Source: Lumbricus terrestris (lineage: Eukaryota; Annelida; Clitellata; Crassiclitellata; Lumbricidae). From it: a stretch of DNA of 64,000 nucleotides. The notes below the pieces were generated by a model that ran no database searches, was not told the origin of the DNA, and saw only the letters and a program-made list of their open reading frames with translations. The translations under genes were made by a program, and so were the position numbers. Each line of letters starts with the position of its first letter. Position 1 is the stretch's first letter. Location of the stretch: contig OX457036.1 in the NCBI GenBank assembly GCA_949752735.1, positions 83,199,005-83,263,004 of the forward strand, given 5' to 3'. Below, one piece after another: positions 26,406 to 37,002 of the stretch.

Positions 26406-26687
26406 GACTTCTGCAGATATAATGGCTCACTGCTGTCGATCAAACAAACCTGTTCCCACAAGCGCAATATTTACATAAAAACCAACATTAAGAATATGAT
26501 TATAAATACTACGTCTTATCAGACGCTCAAGAAATAGTGTGTAATTGTTTTCCAAAACAATTAAAGATACTAATACTTCGTGCACTTTAAAGTAGATTTC
26601 AGACGCGTTTCATAATCAACCGTTGTTTGAGAGGTGGCTCAGAGCATCTTCGAAGCGCCGCTCGTTTTCCAGATTACCGTTCTCAAA

Positions 26688-27116
26688 CAGGGATGCCACT
26701 CTGGATTTTGAAAAAAGGTCAGATCCGGTCGAAAAAAAGACTAGAAAAGGCTAGATTGATGATTTTCCTGTAAAATACATGGATTTTTCCAATTTTCCGG
26801 CTTGAAATTTCTGACGACCTTTTTTTAGTTGTCCGATGTTTAAAATTTGCTCTCTTTTTCTTCCCGATTTTTCTTTTATGACCTACGTTTTTGTCTTTTG
26901 CTCCGAAATTTCCAATTTTTGGTCCAAATTCATAAATTTGTCGATTTTTTCCACGTCTTTTGTGCATTTTCACTTAAAAAATAATATTTTTGTATGTAAA
27001 AAGTCGAAAAAAGTGCCGCGAGAAAAAAAGGCTAGATCCTGACAAAAAAACCTAGAAACCTAAACTAGACCGAGAAACCTAGATCTAGGTGGAAAAAGCT
27101 ATGAGTGGCATCCCTG
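26688..27116. mobile_element. hAT-like MITE with perfect target duplication
   Basis: The 8-bp repeat TTCTCAAA is at 26680-26687 and 27117-27124. The termini CAGGGATGCCACTC and GAGTGGCATCCCTG are perfect inverted copies. The AT-rich interior holds GACGACC-T-tract-AGTTGTC (26813-26833). It sits between the divergent Phafin and C1orf52-like genes. It belongs to the same family as 31067-31462. Confidence 0.9.
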
Positions 27117-27562
27117 TTCTCAAACCAGATAAGAATTGATTTTGCTTCAACCCAAGGACTTCAACCCAGAGAAGCAATCGTAAAGTCCAAAACATCTTAG
27201 AAGACATGTGCTTCTACTCAGTCTCTAAATTTTGGGAACATTTAAAATCTCTATCAGAAGAAATATTTTGTCTCATTTGACAGTGCAGATGCATCTATCA
27301 TGAGGCTATCATGTAGCGTAGTGTATAATATATATATATTCATAGTGACAATGATTAATGCTAAAAAATGGTAAAAAGCAGAAACGTAAAGAGGTGGATT
27401 CTATGGATGAAAAACTATAATTTTATGGAGTTGACAACAGTCGCAGGAAGAATAATCTGTTTAACCATAGATATAATAAACACCCCATTTCATCCGATCA
27501 CGCTCCAAACATGCTCTGAACAAACGGGGAAGCATCTGTGGCCTAAAATCAATGTTTTGAAA

Positions 27563-29358
27563 ATGGCGGACAAATCAGAACGATTAACTTACAAAAAGCG
27601 AAACAAATTTGCCTACTTAGATCATTACAGCTCAAGTGATTCAAGCGACAGCGAAGAAAGCGAGGAAATAACAGCAAGGATAAAGACTCGCGATATTTCT
27701 TTTATTACAAAACCAGAAGACGACACAAGTGGCGCAGAAAAAGTCCTTCCGTCCCCCATTGGTTTGTTTAGAGATGCCAAGAAACCAGACTTTTTGCGAG
27801 ACAAGACAAAAGGAGGCATCGAATGGAGTAAATATGTGAAAAATACTACAGTCCCAGATGAAGGCGACCAGACAATTCATAGCGGTCACAATGTGCCACC
27901 TCCGACATCTTACGAGCCTCAATCGGATCCGCTAAAACCGACTCTGGGTTTCAAATCCCTTGATTCAACAAAAAGGAAGCACGGCGATGACAGTGGGTAG
28001 TTCTAAAATTATGGCTACGTGTTTTGCGACTCCTTAAAATCAGAAGAAGTCTCAACATTGCTGTGTAGTGTATTGTATTTGAGCATTTATAAAGCACGTC
28101 TGGTAAGACGAACCGTGCACTAGACCAGCAGGGCTGCAAGAAGAAACTGGTTTTGAGAAGAGAGTAGGAAGAAGTGAAACTGCTATACCGAATTGTAGAG
28201 CGAACAGGAGGCAAGAGGTGGACCAATTGGAGCAATGGTTGACACTAAACCATAGCAGATTTAGTACAGGTATCCAAGAGGTCTGTGTATTGGAGAAACA
28301 TGTGCAGTATACAGTTGGAAGAAGCTGAATGAGGCCAAAGTATAACGTCAACCAGATATTTTTGTGGCAAGACCCTGCTGAAGATCAGAAGGAGAATCTT
28401 AAATTGTATTCGAGCATGGAGGGGGAACCAATGAAGTTCACCAAATATAGAGGTAGAAATGCGAGAATGCCAGGCTATCATAAAAATGTACGATTACAAT
28501 TACAATTATCAGTCTAGCAGAGCTCTGTGGTATAGGCAATGGTCAGGAGAGGAGTTTGAATCTACAGGAAATTAGATGTTTGGGTTAATGCATAGAATTT
28601 GGAGTGTGGCATCAACTAGCAGAAAGAGCACAACATTTGCAAAAAATAAATTTACTCTTATCAATAGTTTACATTTATCGCTAGCTGTGTAAGAGCTGTA
28701 GTATAATTGTGAAGTAAATCTTGAAAAACAAACGGCAGTCTGGGGCATCCATTTGTTTACAAGCTTTGACAACTGCAAGGGTCCTTTTCTTGACGATTGA
28801 ATATATTTGCCAATTTTATTTGTTTAAGATTAGATAAATTATTCAGAATGTTAGGTTACTTCTGTAGAATGTTAAGAAATTAAACCCATGACTTACAATG
28901 AACTCCTTTTTGACTGAAACCGACTTCAGGAAGCCTGAAAATAGTTAAATATATTTATATATATATTGACACTGCCTTCTCATTTTTTTCTCAGCCTAAA
29001 CGCAGCCTATGATAATGACTTCTGTGACTCCTGTCTCGAATCCTTTGTCAGAACTTGACTTTGTTCTTCACTTGTTTCTGTGAATGACCTTTCTGACTTG
29101 ATGCAATGATCATTGACAATCTAGTGGTCTGTGCTTAGCTTTTAATAGTGCTTTTAGAAATGCTCGAGTTCAGAATATTTACATGTTGCCAGAATGCAAT
29201 ATATTCTTTCAACAATTCAAGTCAAAAACACATTCTAAACTCGATAAATTTTAAATGTTTCAGGTGGTCCTGAGGATGATGCAGATGATGAGAATGAAAA
29301 TGATGCAGCTGAAGATAAAGTCAGTAACAAAGATGAGAAGAAAATGAAATACTTTTAG
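27563..29358 (+). CDS. C1orf52-like (UPF0690) protein
   Basis: Two exons, 27563-27992 and 29264-29358, join in phase 1 to give 174 residues; human C1orf52 has 182. The donor is GTGGGT at 27993 and the acceptor TTTCAG ends at 29263. Family features in order are an N-terminal Ser-rich acidic patch (YSSSDSSDSEESEE), LPSPIGLFRD followed by KPDFL, IEWSKYVK, VPPPTSYEP and a Lys/Asp/Glu-rich C-terminus ending KKMKYF. The molecular role of the family is not well established; the charged, low-complexity make-up suggests a nuclear protein (inference). An in-frame upstream methionine at 27368 exists, but the ATG at 27563 (AAAATGGCG) fits the family start. The gene is divergent from Phafin, 1.16 kb apart. 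Confidence 0.9.
28050..28490 (-). pseudogene. LINE fragment in intron
   Basis: On the minus strand within the C1orf52-like intron, GELHWFPLHARIQFKILLLIF and further 3' KPVSSCSPAGLVHGS-type residues appear in shifted frames. The first is a typical C-terminal segment of CR1/L2-type LINE ORF2. Multiple frameshifts show it is inactive. Confidence 0.75.
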
Positions 29359-29701
29359 TTTTATTTGTGTGTGAAAACTGATATCGATTGCAGCATTAGT
29401 GTTCTGTTGATGATGCTCATTTATTTTTGGTTGCTATAGAATCGATAAATATGTATCACGACAAACCGTCTACAGATTTGCGTCTACAACACTTTGTCTG
29501 CAGATATTTCGCCATCCAACACTTGACCTATGATGGCACTTCATCTACTATTCAAGAATGATTGTTATCATTCCAACATCAATACAGTTTTTTTTCCAGA
29601 TCAATCCCACTTTTATTTAGGTAAAAAAACTCAGTCCAGCTGCTGTTAAAGCAGACTTATTTTCATCAATCCAGCTTCTATTTGCAGAACAATTATTTCC
29701 A

Positions 29702-29783
29702 TTAACACGTTGGCCGCGAGGGACGTGTTATCACGTCCCAAATTGAGTCATTTAACACAGCAAATCAGCGGCCAATGTGTTAA
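29702..29783. mobile_element. 82-bp TTAA-flanked mini-palindrome
   Basis: TTAACACGTTGGCCGC on the left mirrors GCGGCCAATGTGTTAA on the right, with few differences. TTAA ends fit a piggyBac-type MITE, as at 23156-23232. The interior includes CACGTCCC and its partner GGGACGTG. Confidence 0.7.
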
Positions 29784-30407
29784 GCCAGCTTCTATTCAAG
29801 CTAAGAATTACTTTAATCAGTACAACTTCCATTTAGGCAAACAATTATTTTCATAAATTGTCATAGTGGGCCGTGCCAAATGTTGGTTGACGAAATGTCT
29901 GTAGACAAAGTGTCGTAGATGAAAAGTCTCGACGAATTGTTGCAGAACCCAGTAAATCTGCTACCAAAATCCGGTTTTGGTTTTGATATAAATATTGCTC
30001 ATGACAACAACATTTTGATATACTAAAAATTTGATAAGTTGCTAATTTCTGTGAGTGATGACATCTAGTTATGCTTTCAGCATTTGGAAAGAATGGCAAT
30101 TTCTGTTAGGTATTTTACTGGTATATGAACAACTTGTCTCTCTTACATTGTTACTGTAGATTAGGCATACTATACTACTTTCACACAATCACACTTATAT
30201 CCAAATTCAAGGATATTTCGCACTTAACAGAATGCCAGAATATTCACATGAGCCATAGCTATGGCAGAGTATTCCAACTGACAAACGCCAAGCTATTTGA
30301 CATGCATGCAAATCCATGTCAGAATATTTGACACGTGTCCAAAACGCCATTGACATCTCATGACAATCAATTAAATGCCACAATATTCACACTTAATCAG
30401 TCGCCAG
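29784..30407. other. Intergenic spacer
   Basis: No exon was found. Repeated words (CCAGCTTCTATT, TCAGAATATT, ATTCACAC) suggest old local duplications between about 29,640 and 30,400. Confidence 0.4.
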
Positions 30408-30726
30408 CAGAGAGTGAAGTGACTGCCTTCCGTACCCTCCGACCGGAGGGGCCATGCAAGAAAAGGGGGCCCTAAAAGTGGTAAAAATGACAATAACATT
30501 AATGACATTTATTGACGCTATTGCACAATCCATGTCGGTTTTACTGACAAAACCGTTAAGTAAATACACAATTCATGTAGACTGTAGGCCTATGTGTAGC
30601 CTACATAATATGAACCCTGCGTGCTGTATAAAATCAATAACCGCATTCCATTTTATTCTTTGCAAGGAGCCCTGCACCCCGGACATAAGTTCGGAGGGGG
30701 CCAAGCTCTTTGTTGCTATGGCCCTG
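30408..30726. mobile_element. MITE, sister of 3937-4420
   Basis: CAGAGxGxxAGxGAC...CCTTCCGTACCCTCCGACCG at the left and CCCCGGACATAAGTTCGG...TTTGTTGCTATGGCCCTG at the right match the element at 3937-4420. The inserted 158-bp element of that copy is missing here. Flanks GTCGCCAG and GTTGCCAA partly match as an 8-bp target duplication. Confidence 0.78.
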
Positions 30727-31066
30727 GTTGCCAAAATATTTCACACGAAGCCAAATACTACAATTTTTCACACTTGACCAAACACATGGACATTTTATCG
30801 CAAATGCCTATTTCCAAGATATTACACATGTAACCAAATTTCAGGGTTACCCATACATGTAAAATGCCTTGTTGCTGTTTACCGACATATCAATGATCGA
30901 TTAGTGTCGCCCTCCACCTTTCTCAGGGCTTGAGACTGATGCCCAAGTGTGAACAGTGGAGGGCTCGCTTGCTCAAATACTCCAATTTTGCTTACTGAAG
31001 ATATACACAAGTCTACTGAGAACCAAGGCCGTATAGTAGCCAGGATTATCTGTCAAGTGTGCGGAA

Positions 31067-31462
31067 CAGCGTTGCCACTCTAAAAAACGAAAACCCAAGT
31101 TGAAGGGCAAAAAACCCAAGAAAACCCAAGTTCAGTAAATCTTTCAAAAATGTCCAGAATTTTCTGAATTTCCCTTTTGAAAATCTGAGATCTTTGAAAA
31201 TGTTCACAATTTTCAGTCCGAAATTTCTGATGACCCTTTTTTTAAGTCATTCGGTGCAAATCGTTCGAAAATGCTCAAACTTTCCCGAAAATGTCCAAAA
31301 TTTCTCGAAAATGTTCATAATTTTCCGGTTCTTCCCGTCCAAAGTTGCTTCCCGTCGAAAAAAACCAAAGCAAAAACCCAAGTTCTTCCCGAAAAACCCC
31401 ATTTTCCAAGATCAGATAAAAAAACAAGATCTTGTGAAAAAACCCAAGGAGTGGCATCGCTG
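31067..31462. mobile_element. hAT-like MITE with perfect target duplication
   Basis: The 8-bp repeat GTGCGGAA is at 31059-31066 and 31463-31470. The ends CAGCGTTGCCACTC and GAGTGGCATCGCTG are inverted with one mismatch. The interior is rich in AAAACCCAAG and has GATGACC-T-tract-AGTCATTCGG (about 31,229-31,250). Same family as 26688-27116. Confidence 0.9.
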
Positions 31463-31494
31463 GTGCGGAACATTCACAAAAATGTAGTCTGTTC

Positions 31495-31620
31495 ACGAAC
31501 TGGTCGGTATGAAAAATTGCCTGTAATTGGTCGATACATAGGCTGGAATGAGAAATCTTTTGTGATTGGTCGGTACATATATCGGGATAAGAAATCGCCT
31601 GTGATTGGTCGGCATGAAAT
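31495..31620. promoter_or_regulatory. 39-bp repeats with three CCAAT boxes
   Basis: ATTGG (reverse CCAAT) occurs at 31526, 31565 and 31604, exactly 39 bp apart, each followed by TCGRTACATA or TCGGCATGA and a GAAATCxxxTGT segment. It lies about 200-280 bp upstream of the candidate first ATG of the RNA ligase gene. CCAAT boxes are known NF-Y sites near promoters; that this array acts as the promoter is inference. Confidence 0.45.
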
Positions 31621-31802
31621 GCTCGTTTCCGTGTGTTGGCAAGGATCCTGACGGTCTGATGAAATTCAGTTGCGCTTTCGGTGACCGTCGAAGAGTAGGC
31701 CTAATAAGAAAAATTTCCATTCTAAAACAATAAGACTGCCTAAATTAAAAAGTTTGAAAAGTAAAAGTTATTTGTTCCTTCGCAAGTTTGTCTCTGATAG
31801 TC

Positions 31803-31987
31803 ATGGCGAGCGTTGCTGCCAAGCAGGATGGATTTTTGAAATTAATTCTTTCGGAACTTGAGCCTCGCTTGCATCAGGACGTTTGGAAGTCGACAGCGGA
31901 GTTTCTTCATGTAAACTGCAAAGGAAGTGATGAGCAAACCGGTGATCATCTGTCAACGCTGTTAGAAGACTGTGACGAAGCAAAAAG
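31803..31987 (+). CDS. Candidate first exon of the RNA ligase gene
   Basis: ATG in a good context (TCATGGCG) opens 61 codons plus 2 nt rich in charged residues (LILSELEPRLHQDVWKS; HLSTLLEDCDEAK), ending at a weak donor, GTCGTG. An in-frame upstream ATG lies at 31788. It reads like the N-terminal helical part of a soluble enzyme. The phase (2) does not fit the next assigned exon (37003, phase 0), so at least one exon between them is missing from my model. It could instead belong to another gene. Confidence 0.4.
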
Positions 31988-32739
31988 GTCGTGAAATTGT
32001 TTAACTTTGAGTTTTAATTGCCTGTAGTACTGTAATATGATTCAGAGTTTCAGCACCATATAGGGCATAATTTTACAATCGGGGCAAAAATATACAGTCT
32101 TTTGTCAGCGCAAGTGGAATTGAGACATGTTCTAAATATTATAAGAGCCATATCATTTCCGGGAAATTGTCAAATCCAACTTCTGTTTCAGCGAAATTAT
32201 TTTCAACAATCCAACTTCTGTTTCTCCAGAAATTATTTCCATCTACCGTAGTTTCTAATGACGACACTAACCCTAACCGACCCTCACGACGCCTAACCTG
32301 GCCTAACCAACACTCATGACAAAGACTGCCCACCTGGTATATATATATATATATATAGTCTGTCTAATATTTTGTGCCGTACACATAAGTAAGTAATGTT
32401 TGTCCCTTAATTCTAAATGTGAATCCAAATATGGAGTGAACCCATTCAAAAATGTAGCATCAACAGCAAGTAGGCTAGGCGCTTCAATGCCTGATAGAAA
32501 GACGCACATTGGTGCCAATAAGTTCACCCTGTGAGAGGAGTGAAAGGATCAACAAGCCTGGACACCCTGTGTGAAGTGACAAACCTCCCTGAAATAGGCA
32601 GCGGCAGGGGCGAAACCCAGGAGGCAGCTGTAACTCTCTATAGGCTGGTCTTTCAAAAGTTCATCTCTGTAAAGAATTAAATTAGTTATGTCTTCCGGAT
32701 AAAACATCTGACTGAAAGCTCTCATGCTGTTTGTCCAGT

Positions 32740-32910
32740 TGGTTGAAATGGGCTGATGCACATTCTGACATCAAGGTTGTTACTGCCAGCGTCCCTGATG
32801 GCATCCTTCCACCTGGATTCTCTGGAAGACTTCATGATGCCAGGGTCTTCTCACGAGGTCCTGATGATGTACTTTACGACCGAAATAAAGAACTAAGAAT
32901 GAAGGTAGTA
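32740..32910 (+). pseudogene. Harbinger-type DDE nuclease fragment
   Basis: The frame reads GFSGRLHDARVFSRG, which matches the (P)G..HD(A/S)RVF motif around the second catalytic aspartate of Harbinger-type (DDE_Tnp_4) nucleases. Only about 55 residues survive before a stop at 32,914. No matching terminal repeats were found, so it is a relic. A minus-strand open frame next to it (32,549-32,761) is not recognised. Confidence 0.55.
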
Positions 32911-33053
32911 GCATGATGTGTCAATTGCATAAAAATTGTCTTTTGTATTTGTATTCTAACTGTATTGCATTAATTGTAATTAACAGAAATAAATGATTGT
33001 GCAACTTTAGTTAGAATTTTAATTTTTACGGTAAACGTAGGGTTTATATGTAT

Positions 33054-35650
33054 GGTCATTCCATGTCAAATCAACAAATTTTTCAGAAAGTTCCAGTTCG
33101 ACCATCTCGGATTTTACTGAAAATTTTTCAAAATATTTATTATGGTATTAGAGGAAACTATGCCAACTTTTAGATCAAAATCTTAAGTAGTTTTGAAGAT
33201 ATTAATTTTCAAAGACGTCTGGGGTGACCTCGTTTTCGACGTTTTGGGAGTCGCGTCTAAATTTGTAACAATGTTCAGAAGCTCATAACTTCATTACTAT
33301 AGCAGATAATTTTATGAAATTTTCAGGATGTTTAGTCTTTGTGGTTTAGATGACATGCTGAAGAAATGAAAGATCAGTCTTGAAAATTCTGATGTTAGGA
33401 CCCAACTGAAAATGGTTTTAAAAAAACTTGCGGATGTCTGACGATCATACTTTGCTGCTCTGGTGTGGCCAAATTGAATTTTTTTTAAAGAATATTTTAA
33501 CAACTTGTGATACTAATGTACTTTCTCTACAAAAATATGCAAAAAGTTTGAATTTCTGATGCATGCCTACTGCCATATGGCCTTCCAAATTTGGAAAATT
33601 CCATTCCGAAGACCATTTTCAAGGTCAAAGATCATCATGTTTGTTAGGTCATGGAGCAATAAAATTTACATCATTGGAAAGAGCAGCTCAGATACTCTAA
33701 GTTCACCAAAATTTGTGATGGTGTCTCTTCTTGTTCGTGCAATATTATTTTTCCAATTGTGGCAGTTTTCTGCATTTGCGAGTTTATAATGGAGTCAATA
33801 TCAGGGCATTATATTGTGAAATAATATCTGTAATAAGTCAATTTTTTCAGATTTCAGTCTCCTCATCTTCCTCAGGTCTTGAAGTTATTAGGTGGATGTC
33901 TAACTTGATGAGTCACTATCATATGAAAGATATATCTAAGAGATACACATGCCCGAAAAAATGTAAATTGGCATTTGTGCAGCATTTACAAATTTTTAAA
34001 TTTAAAATCACAAGGACTACCACCCAGATTCTTGCATATTTGGAAAGAACACAAAAAACTGATTAGATGAAAAAAATATCAGCCCACTGGTTAATTTCCT
34101 GGCCGTGATATGACAGTCCAAACTTGGTGGATCAGGCTGTTTCTCGTGAATGATGCAATATGGCATTTGTACAACATCTGCAGATTTATTAATTGAAAAT
34201 CACAAGGACTACCACCCATATTCTTGCATATTTGGAAAGAGCACAAACAACTGATTAGATGAAAAAAATATCAGCCCACTGGTTAATTTCCTAGCCGTGA
34301 TATGACAGTCCAAACTTGATGGATCGTGCCGTTTTTCGTGATTATTTTTGTGCCACTTGAATTAAAAGCTAATCACGAGAAAACGGCACGATCCAGCAAG
34401 TTTGGACTGTCATATCACGGCTAGGAAATTAACCAGTGGGCTGATATTTTTTTCATCTAATCAGTTGTTTGTGCTCTTTCCAAATATGCAAGAATATGGG
34501 TGGTAGTCCTTGTGATTTTAAATTTATAAATCTGCAGATGCTGTACAAATGCCATATTGCATCATTCACGAGAAACGGCCTGATCCACCAAGTTTGGACT
34601 GCCATGTCACAGCCAGGAAATTAACCAGAGGACTGATATTTTTTTCATCTAATCAGTTTTTTGTGTTCTTTTCAAATATGCAAGAATCTGGGTGGTAATT
34701 CTTGAGATTTTAAATTTAAAAATTTGTAAATGCTGCACAAATGCCAATTTACATTTTTTTGGGCATGTGTATCTCTTAGATATATCTTTCATATGATAGT
34801 GACTCATCAAATTAGACATCCACCTAATAACTTCAAGACCTGAGGAAGATGAGGAGACTGAAATCTGAAAAAATTGACTTATTACAGATATTATTTCACA
34901 ATATAATGCCCTGATATTGACTCCATTATAAACTCGCAAATGCAGAAAACTGCCACAATTGAAAAAAAATATTGCACGAACAAGAAGAGACACCATCACA
35001 AATTTTGGTGAACTTAGAGTATCTGAGCTGCTCTTTCCAATGATGTAAATTTTATTGCTCCATGACCTAACAAACATGATGATCTTTGACCTTGAAAATG
35101 GTCTTCGGAATGGAATTTTCCAAATTTGGAAGGCCATATGGCAGTAGGCATGCATCAGAAATTCAAAATTTTTGCATATTTTTGTAGAGAAAGTACATTA
35201 GTATCACAAGTTGTTAAAATATTCTTTTTAAAAAATTCAATTTGGCCACACCAGGGCAGCAAAGTATGATCGTCAGACATCTGCAAGTTTTTTTTAACCA
35301 TTTTCAGTTGGGTCCTAACATCAGAATTTTCAAGACTGATCTTTCATTTCTTCAGCATGTCATCTAAACCACAAAGACTAAACATCCTGAAAATTTCATA
35401 AAATTATCTGCTATAGTAATGAAGTTATGAGCTTCTGAACATTGTTACAAATTTAGACGCGACTCCCAAAACGTCGAAAACGAGGTCACCCCAGACGTCT
35501 TTGAAAATTAATATCTTCAAAACTACTTAAGATTTTGATCTAAAATTTGGCATAGTTTCCTCTAATACCATAATAAACATTCTGAAATATTTTCATTAAA
35601 ATCCGAGATGGTCGACCTGGAGCCATTTGTTGAATTGAGGCGGAATGACC
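33054..35650. mobile_element. 2.6-kb palindromic (foldback) element
   Basis: The left arm (33054-34344) is the near-exact reverse complement of the right arm (34370-35650), separated by only about 25 bp. The outer ends are GGTCATTCC and GGAATGACC. Each arm contains a direct repeat of about 190 bp near the centre (CAAGGACTACCACCC...TTGCATATTTGGAAAG). The same open frame (MHAYCHMAFQIWK...) therefore appears on both strands, but it has no known domain and is one shadow of the palindrome. It lies in the first intron of the RNA ligase gene. Confidence 0.9.
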
Positions 35651-35912
35651 CTATGGCATTTTGCAGTGTATTTTGAAGTTTTTCATCAGTTTTCATGTTT
35701 AGCAATTAAATGTGCCATTTTCTAACATGATGTTCAAAATTCAGGAATTCATTGCAGGCTAGGTATCGTTGTGCAAGAAATATGTGGCAAGGGGATTTAA
35801 GTGCTAAATATTCTAAGAAATGATCTGCTGCTGACTGACCCTTCAATGACCAAAGTGTATAAAATTATGTGAGGAATCCTATTCCTCTTCTTTTCCTACT
35901 GACCTGAATTAG

Positions 35913-36154
35913 CATGGGTGGATTTTGGTTTGCGTTCTTGGAAGGGCTAAATTTGTTAGGTCTGAAAAACCGAGCGGCGCCGAGAAAATTTTTCTCAGGC
36001 CGAAAAAAGTTGATGACCTTTTTTTTAGTCATTCGTGAATTTCGCATGGGAGGGGGCTAAGTTCAAAAACGAAACCATTTACACGGTGAAAAAATTGACT
36101 CTGGTCTTCTTGGGGGCTTAGCCCCCCCCTAGCCCCTGATAAACTCCACCTATG
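35913..36154. mobile_element. hAT-like MITE (CATGGGTGGA ends)
   Basis: CATGGGTGGA and TCCACCTATG form the termini. TGAATTAG (35905-35912) and TGGATTAG (36155-36162) are an 8-bp target duplication with one change. The interior has GATGACC-T-tract-AGTCATTCG (36012-36034) and GGGGGCTTAGCCCCCC. A shorter relative lies at 49552-49708. Confidence 0.82.
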
Positions 36155-36162
36155 TGGATTAG

Positions 36163-37002
36163 TCCCTTGCTGTCAGAGGGCTTGATTGTGAGACAAGGCG
36201 TCACTTTTGTCTCACACTGCGCCCTGCTAGCTTTGCCGCTGTTGGTCCACGACTGCTTATTCGTCAGGTTTACCCTGCTTATTTCGCAGCTGGACTCTAT
36301 AACTAGAGGTTGTTCCCCTATCTGCCACCTGTGGACGCGTGTGATAGCAGCCATCTCTGCCACACAATGAGAAATCCTATTCCCCTCGTTCGATAAAAGA
36401 TTAAATAATACATAATTTAAGGTCTTAGCTTCTTCTTGTTCAACTAGCCTAAGGGCAGAGAACCAGAACAATAAGGCTTTAAATTATGTACGATCATTAT
36501 ATTTGAGTTTGATCTTAATATATTATGTCACTGTTGAGCAATAGTCTATGAGGAGAAACGAAGAGGAGAACTGAATATAAAGCAAGCAAGCACAGGTGCT
36601 AATGACCGTTATTTAACAGATATGAAGAAGTGCGATTTAATGTGAGTTGAAAATCAGGAGTATGAAATCTCTTAAGTAAATTGTATATCCAGTAGATAGT
36701 TGGGAGATTCGTCCTATCTTTGTTGCTACAAATTGCTTTCATTTTATAATGATGCTTAAGTTGCAGTAATACATTGGTCTTATAATGCATTGCAGTGAAG
36801 CCGTCTACACTTTGTGGTTCTGTTTGAGAGCTGCAGTTGACAACCAATCTGGTCTGTCCAAGTTGATGCCAATGTAATAATACACAAGGTGTTTGCTTGT
36901 AAAAATCAAAAGCTGAAATCAATAGGTTGCTTTTGTGTGCATGTGTAGGTGAAAATTCAGCTTGTTGTGTCTGGTTAAACAACTGTTGGATGGTAATTGT
37001 AG
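36163..37002. other. Intron DNA, no exon placed
   Basis: Upstream intron sequence of the RNA ligase gene. Two sizeable minus-strand open frames (36,118-36,471 and 36,599-37,075) have no recognisable similarity and the second is antisense to a real exon, so both are treated as chance. An expected coding exon before 37,003 was looked for and not found. Confidence 0.4.

Noticed and set aside
27625..27922. Minus-strand open frames opposite the C1orf52-like exon
   Set aside because: They are antisense to a confirmed exon and have no family resemblance.
32549..32761. 70-codon minus-strand frame next to the Harbinger fragment
   Set aside because: Looks protein-like but I recognise no family and see no exon signals that would support it.
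34649..35155. 168-codon frame repeated on both strands of the palindrome
   Set aside because: Frame exists because the DNA is an inverted repeat; no known domain, and the mirror frame is broken by a shift.
36118..36471. 117-codon minus-strand frame
   Set aside because: Runs into a MITE end and resembles no known protein.
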